DNA from: Spongospora subterranea f. sp. subterranea
Lineage: Eukaryota > Endomyxa: Phytomyxea > Phytomyxea > Plasmodiophorida
DNA: 64,000 bases
NCBI GenBank assembly: GCA_049724395.1
Contig: JAUGWO010000092.1
Span: 58,638 to 122,637, forward strand
Reading direction: 5' to 3'
The translations under genes and the position numbers were made by a program. The notes below the pieces were generated by a model. That model was not told the DNA's origin and ran no database searches. It saw only the letters and a list, made by a program, of their open reading frames with translations. Shown here piece after piece: positions 59,400 to 64,000 of the stretch (the stretch's first letter is position 1; every line of letters begins with the position of its first letter).

Positions 59400-61277
59400 G
59401 TGGGGGAGTCGCTAATTCTAAAGAAGACATTAGGCGCCAACAATGAGGATAATATCAGTCATTGGGATTTGTACAACGATGATGATATTATTATTGGGGA
59501 AGATTTCCCAGAAGACAGTTTGAAGTCAATGGAAGACATGATGTCTCGTGCTATTGATAACGGATTGCCTATAGAATGGCAAAGTCGACTAAGGAAGTTG
59601 ATATGGAAGTATCAAACTGTTTGGAGAAGGTCGCTGGGACCTGATCCACCTGCAAATGTCACTCCTTTCGTAACGAACCTGAGGGAAGGAGTTGAACCTG
59701 TTAGGTGCAAATCCCGACGGTACAGCAAGGAACATAGTGAGTTCCTGGCGACATTTGTCAGCCTTCTGGAGAAATATGGATTGGTTTATGAAAACTACAA
59801 TTGTGAGTGGGCCTCTCCGGTTGTGGTGGTCAGAAAACCCGGTGGTAAAGGATTACGTATGGTGGTTGATTTGCGAGAAGTCAACGCTCTATGCAAGGCA
59901 ACTGCATGGCCCATGCCGTTTCTTGAATTAATAGTCAAGCATTTGGGTGGCTCCAAATATTGGTTTTCTCTAGACGCTTTCAAAGGTTTCTGGATGATGC
60001 CACTTGACGTCGATTGCAAAGAAATGTTTTCTTTTATGACTGATCGAGGGGTTTACACTCCAACGAGATCCATTCAGGGAGCACTGAATTCTGCCACACA
60101 GTTCCAAGCTAGAATGCATGAGATATATAGGGAACTGCTGTATCAATCATTAATAATATGGATTGATGACATATTGGGACACGCAGACACTCAAGAGAAG
60201 TGGTTCCAGGTGTTAGAAACGACACTTAAATTGGCACAGGAACACGATATCAAATTCAACTTAGAGAAGTGTGAATTGTTCCAGATTAAGGCCAAATTCT
60301 GTGGAAGAATATTCACTCCTGAGGGTGTGAGGCATGATCCGGCTAGAGTTGAGGCATTAGTAAATATGCAGAAGCCAACGACAGCGCGAGACTTGCAACA
60401 GTTTGTTATGGCTATTCAATGGATGAGTAGAGCCATTCCAGACTATAATAGATTAGTTCTGCCATTGCAGAATATCTATGAAAACGCAATGAAAGGTCAG
60501 CCGAAAAGGACCAAATCGGTGGCCAAGGGAATTTCATTGAGCGCGTTTGGTTGGAATGCTGTTCATGATGAAGCATTCAACAGTATGAAGGCTGCGATCA
60601 GTAGACGAACTCAGCTGAACTATCCTGACGAGGATATGGTTCAATGTGTGTTCACTGATGCGAGTCAATATCATAGTTCTGGTATGGTGACACAGATTCC
60701 ACATGAGGATGTTGGGAAACTGCCGTTCCATGATCAGAGACATGAACCGTTGGGATTCTGCGGACACAGATTCCATGGATCAGAATTGAACTGGTCTACG
60801 CCAGATAAGGAAGCATTCGCTATCTGGGACACAATTAGGAAATTGGACTATTTAGTTCAATCTTCTAAACCCTTTCTGCTTTTTACGGATCATAGGAATT
60901 TGACTTCCATGTATAATCCTGAAAAGTGCACGAAGCAAGCTGGGGAACGCTTGGAAAGATGGGGTATGGATCTCAGATCATTTAGATTCAACATCGAACA
61001 TATACCAGGAGACATGAATGTCTGGGCTGATATGATGACTCGATGGGGGGCTGTATTATCAAAATCAGACATTGATAATGGCCTACAGGAATCTGGATGC
61101 GGTTCTGAGAGATGCAATAGGATTACAGTTAATCGTCGTACTCAAAGGAGTAATGGATCGATAACTGATGAATCTGAGCATGTTGAGAATGATATCGATC
61201 ATGATGCTAGGATAGACCCAACTGATGCATCACTTGGACCTCAAAACTTCAAGGATCAATTCGGACTCAACCCATGA
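59400..61277 (+). CDS. Reverse transcriptase and RNase H of element B
   Basis: 625 codons. RT motifs: V-R-C-K-S-R-R-Y, L-R-E-V-N-A-L, L-D-A-F-K-G-F-W, and I-I-W-I-D-D-I-L in place of YxDD. A chromovirus-type RNase H follows with V-F-T-D-A-S, and D-K-E-A and N-V-W-A-D blocks. The end overlaps the next frame by ATGA at 61274-61277. Confidence 0.9.
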   Translation: MGESLILKKTLGANNEDNISHWDLYNDDDIIIGEDFPEDSLKSMEDMMSRAIDNGLPIEWQSRLRKLIWKYQTVWRRSLGPDPPANVTPFVTNLREGVEPVRCKSRRYSKEHSEFLATFVSLLEKYGLVYENYNCEWASPVVVVRKPGGKGLRMVVDLREVNALCKATAWPMPFLELIVKHLGGSKYWFSLDAFKGFWMMPLDVDCKEMFSFMTDRGVYTPTRSIQGALNSATQFQARMHEIYRELLYQSLIIWIDDILGHADTQEKWFQVLETTLKLAQEHDIKFNLEKCELFQIKAKFCGRIFTPEGVRHDPARVEALVNMQKPTTARDLQQFVMAIQWMSRAIPDYNRLVLPLQNIYENAMKGQPKRTKSVAKGISLSAFGWNAVHDEAFNSMKAAISRRTQLNYPDEDMVQCVFTDASQYHSSGMVTQIPHEDVGKLPFHDQRHEPLGFCGHRFHGSELNWSTPDKEAFAIWDTIRKLDYLVQSSKPFLLFTDHRNLTSMYNPEKCTKQAGERLERWGMDLRSFRFNIEHIPGDMNVWADMMTRWGAVLSKSDIDNGLQESGCGSERCNRITVNRRTQRSNGSITDESEHVENDIDHDARIDPTDASLGPQNFKDQFGLNP

Positions 61278-62875
61278 GTAAGTTGGTGTGGCCAACTGTT
61301 GATGAGATTACTCAAGAGCAGAGTAATTGGATTAAGGGTCGAGACAGGGATTCCTTAATCTTGAATTCAGATGGGTTGTTGCTAAATCACTCAGACAAAG
61401 TGGTTATCCCAGATGAATGTGACAATCTGAAGACTAGATTGTGTGTTATTGCCCATGTTGGGGCAAATTGTGGACATTATGGAATTAATGTAGTACTCAA
61501 ACTACTACAAGAACAATTTCATTGGAAATCGATGATCGATGATGTCACATCTATATGTAACTTGTGTTTACATTGCATTCCTACAAGGAAGAGAATCCCA
61601 TGACCTTTTGGTGAAGCATGTCATGGAACTAGACCAAATCAAGTATTGCACTTTGATTTCATGTATATAATGCCTAGAGTGAAAGGATCATATCATGAGT
61701 TTGAATGGGTTCTAGTTATTGTAGATGACTTGTCAGGTTTGGTTCACCTGACACCAGCAGTGACTCCTGATACGGAGACGACTGTTGATGCGTTGATGGA
61801 ATGGCGATCAAAGTTTGGAACATCAGAGGTGTATGTTTCAGATCAAGCTTCTTACTTTCTATCAGAAGTAATGAGGAGCTTTGCCAAGAAAGCGGGTGTG
61901 GAACAACATTGGACCACAGCGTATATTCACTATCCTAACGGGACAGTTGAGGTTGTGAATAAGGCACTGAAGTCTTTATTTCAAGCTCTGATTTCAGAGT
62001 TGAGGTGGAATAAAGAGGATTGGCCATGGTTGTTGAAAGCAATAGAACATGCTATCAACCATCGACCAAAGAAGAGACTGGGGTGGAAAGCACCAGTAAC
62101 GGTTCATACCGGATTAAAGAGTGATAATCCGCTGGAACTTATCTTCAAAAAGCCTGGAGAGAACCTGGGTAAATGTCAGATGACAACAGAACAAATTGTC
62201 AGCAGAACTGAGACATTAGAGAGTGCTATGGAACAGCTGCACAAAGAAGTTGCGGCTATTACGAGTTCTGAACGGACCCAGAATCGTAAGTTGCCAAAGA
62301 CAAGGAAACCTCGGCAAAGACCAAATTTTGGTGTCGGAGATTTCGTCTTATGTAGCCCTGATGTTGAGAAGTCTGGACAGAAGCTCTTTCAGAGATGGAG
62401 AGGGCCATATCAGATTGTTGAGAATAACAATGGATATGTGTTTACTGTCATGAACTTAGTTGATAAGTCAATGCGGAAAGTTCATGGAGATAGAATCCGA
62501 TTTTATGACGATTCAAAGATGAATGTTACTGAGGAGATTAAGAATCAGTTTGCATTTGACAATGCTACATTTGAAGCAGAGTTTATTGTGAACGTGAAAG
62601 TGGATTCGAAATCTCAATCGCTCGTAGCATTAGTAAAATGGTTGGGATTTTCAGAGACCGAAAATTCCTGGGAGCCATTAGAGCAAGTTGCTCAGGATGC
62701 AAGGACATTGGTCCAAGAATTCTTGATTGCAAACAAAACTCATTCACTGAGAAGTCAGATTGAGGTTTTGTTAGAGAAATTGATGGACAAATCAATTGAT
62801 GTGGTTGCTTCACCAGAGTTGAAGCGTAAGGCCAAGTCATATCCCAGGCGTCGGAAACTGAGAGCCCACAGTTAG
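61274..62875 (+). CDS. Integrase with C-terminal chromodomain of element B, one internal stop
   Basis: The HHCC finger (H-V-G-A-N-C-G-H...C-N-L-C-L-H-C) at 61440-61580 is followed by a TGA at 61601-61603, consistent with a CGA-to-TGA change. The catalytic core (61646-) has F-D-F with the first Asp, V-S-D-Q-A with the second, and N-G-T-V-E with the glutamate. A chromodomain (W-L-G-F-S-E-T-E-N-S-W-E-P-L) lies near the end. Confidence 0.88.
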
Positions 62876-63164
62876 CCTACGATATGATTGATTGAAGCAG
62901 TGTTGCGATATTATTATGATTTTTTTGGTTTAGTGAGTGAAAGTCTCACAGTACCTTGGATGAGGATTCATTCATGGTCTCTAACAAGATAGTCAGTGAG
63001 GACTAGATTAATATTAGAAACGATATTGATTAGGGAAAGTATAACCTACTTGTAAAAGATTCCTATTTTTTTGCATAATGATTATAGACGCAAACTGGCT
63101 TCAGGAAATTTCGGATTTTTATCTAAAATTTTCATGGGTGGGGCATTTCTTTGAAAGAAGGAAG

Positions 63165-63383
63165 TGTAACATATGTGTCAACGTATTGACCCTATGTTAT
63201 AGCCTACGACAGGCTACCCTATTGTATTGGATATAGCTGGCAACGGAGTTCCTGACGGACTTTACGGACCAGATATCGGATCTAATACACAGAGAGTATA
63301 TTGGCTCGGAATAGGAACATCTATTGTGTGTAAATAGCATCTATAGTAGTCCACCTGACCAGTGTATACCGATGTATGTTACA
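63165..63383 (+). repeat. 3' LTR of element B
   Basis: 219 bp; differs from the 5' LTR at one base (T to G near position 183). Confidence 0.95.
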
Positions 63384-63953
63384 CAACTAAAGCATATTAG
63401 GGTCCGCTGGCCATTAATTGTGGTGCTTGGAACATCGCCGCTTCCTTAGCTGGGGTTTTGTAAGACCTTGAACAGCCGGAGCTGGGAGCTAGTCTACGTT
63501 TGATTTCGGTGGTACAATGGAGGCTTTAGACGCCGGTAAAATATTGGCTCGACCTCCCGATTCCTTCTTGAGATTTCTCAACACCGTTCGCGCCTGCAGC
63601 TCTCGTGACCATAGGTCAGTAACCATATCTGTAACCATCTTAAGCTGAGCCACTTGGCGGACGCCATTCCGAGCCAAGTGCTGATAAAATTCCGGATCCA
63701 TCAATGCGATCGAATCAACAAATTGACGACAGATGGTTGCTTCGTGGAGGTAGCATTGGTTCGGCAATAACTTTGTTTTTTCCCACAAATCCTTGAATCG
63801 CGTAATGAAATCACATATGGGCTCACCAGCTTGTCGTGAAATCCGTCCAAAACGCTCCTGCATTTCCAATATAAGCGCTTGCAGTACCCCCGGTTGGTCT
63901 CGATAAGCCGCCGCCAGTCCTGAACGTAAGGCCTTATATGACGTGGTTCCCAA
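63384..63953 (-). pseudogene. gag of element A
   Basis: 154 residues of capsid-like sequence (63953-63489: D-F-I-T-R-F-K-D-L-W, then a Q-F-V-D-S-I helix), followed by a region leading to the first half of a CCHC zinc knuckle that stops at the insertion site of element B. It may extend past the window edge. Confidence 0.8.
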
Positions 63954-64000
63954 CCAGATCGCCGAGCTTGAACCGGCCCATCGAGGCAGCGTAAAAATGC

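Larger units (their letters stand above)
58102..63383 (+). mobile_element. Gypsy/chromovirus element B (young, nested)
   Basis: A complete LTR element of 5282 bp. Two 219-bp LTRs (58102-58320, 63165-63383) differ by one base and begin and end TGTAACAT...ATGTTACA. A perfect 5-bp target-site duplication (CAACT) flanks it at 58097-58101 and 63384-63388. The polypurine tract GAAAGAAGGAAG is at 63153-63164. It encodes a zinc knuckle plus protease, RT-RNase H and integrase with chromodomain. No capsid gene and no clear primer-binding site are visible. It lies within element A. Confidence 0.95.
54228..64000 (-). mobile_element. Gypsy/chromovirus element A (older, host of the nested element)
   Basis: Minus-strand LTR retrotransposon running off the right edge of the window. 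Order on the minus strand: gag (63953-63384), zinc knuckle, protease-RT-RNase H, integrase, chromodomain, polypurine tract GTAAGGGGGAAG (54364-54375) and a short 3' LTR (about 54228-54363). The other LTR lies outside the window. Several frameshifts and stops make it inactive. Element B is inserted at 58102-63383. Confidence 0.88.

Overview
This is a nuclear window from a microbial eukaryote. Genes are broken by many short GT-AG introns (about 44-86 bp), and exons join only when those introns are removed. There is one clear nuclear-type tRNA, and roughly half of the window is eukaryotic transposable-element DNA. A cilia/flagella gene (CFAP299) indicates a flagellated stage. Compact genes next to dense, nested mobile DNA would fit a zoosporic parasite such as a plasmodiophorid (Rhizaria); a chytrid or oomycete-like organism is not excluded. 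No species can be proven from the sequence alone.

Region 1 (about 0.2-15.6 kb) is a gene-dense island: CFAP299, an EVE-domain (THYN1-like) protein, a secreted MACPF protein, tRNA-Arg(TCT), the mitochondrial Fe-S assembly factor IBA57, an equilibrative nucleoside transporter, a METTL13-like methyltransferase with one apparent frameshift, a gankyrin-like (PSMD10/Nas6) ankyrin protein, a tandem repeat, an ERK-type MAP kinase and a chorismate-lyase-like (DUF98) protein. Most are intact housekeeping genes only tens to hundreds of bases apart.

Region 2 (about 15.6-24.2 kb) is repetitive: a mixed-orientation repeat family of unknown type, a broken large gene with an OTU protease-like domain and a kinase-like domain, a 24-bp minisatellite, and a rearranged Ty3/Gypsy gag fragment folded into inverted repeats. 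Region 3 (24.3-29.9 kb) is a second gene island: a palmitoyl-protein thioesterase, a secreted protein with two C-type-lectin-like domains, and a NUDIX-eIF2B fusion.

Region 4 (about 30-64 kb) is mostly mobile DNA: a second copy of the unknown repeat family, three Tc1/mariner (DD39D) elements of which one is nested inside another, Gypsy relics, a large palindrome, a pogo/Tigger element with an inverted 3' copy, a MULE, a hAT element and a Harbinger-type Myb-like gene. It ends with two Gypsy chromoviruses, where a young element with near-identical LTRs and a perfect 5-bp target duplication sits inside the gag zinc knuckle of an older one. Two possible host genes survive here: a signal-peptide protein at 35.8-37.4 kb and a multi-pass membrane protein at 49.8-50.5 kb.
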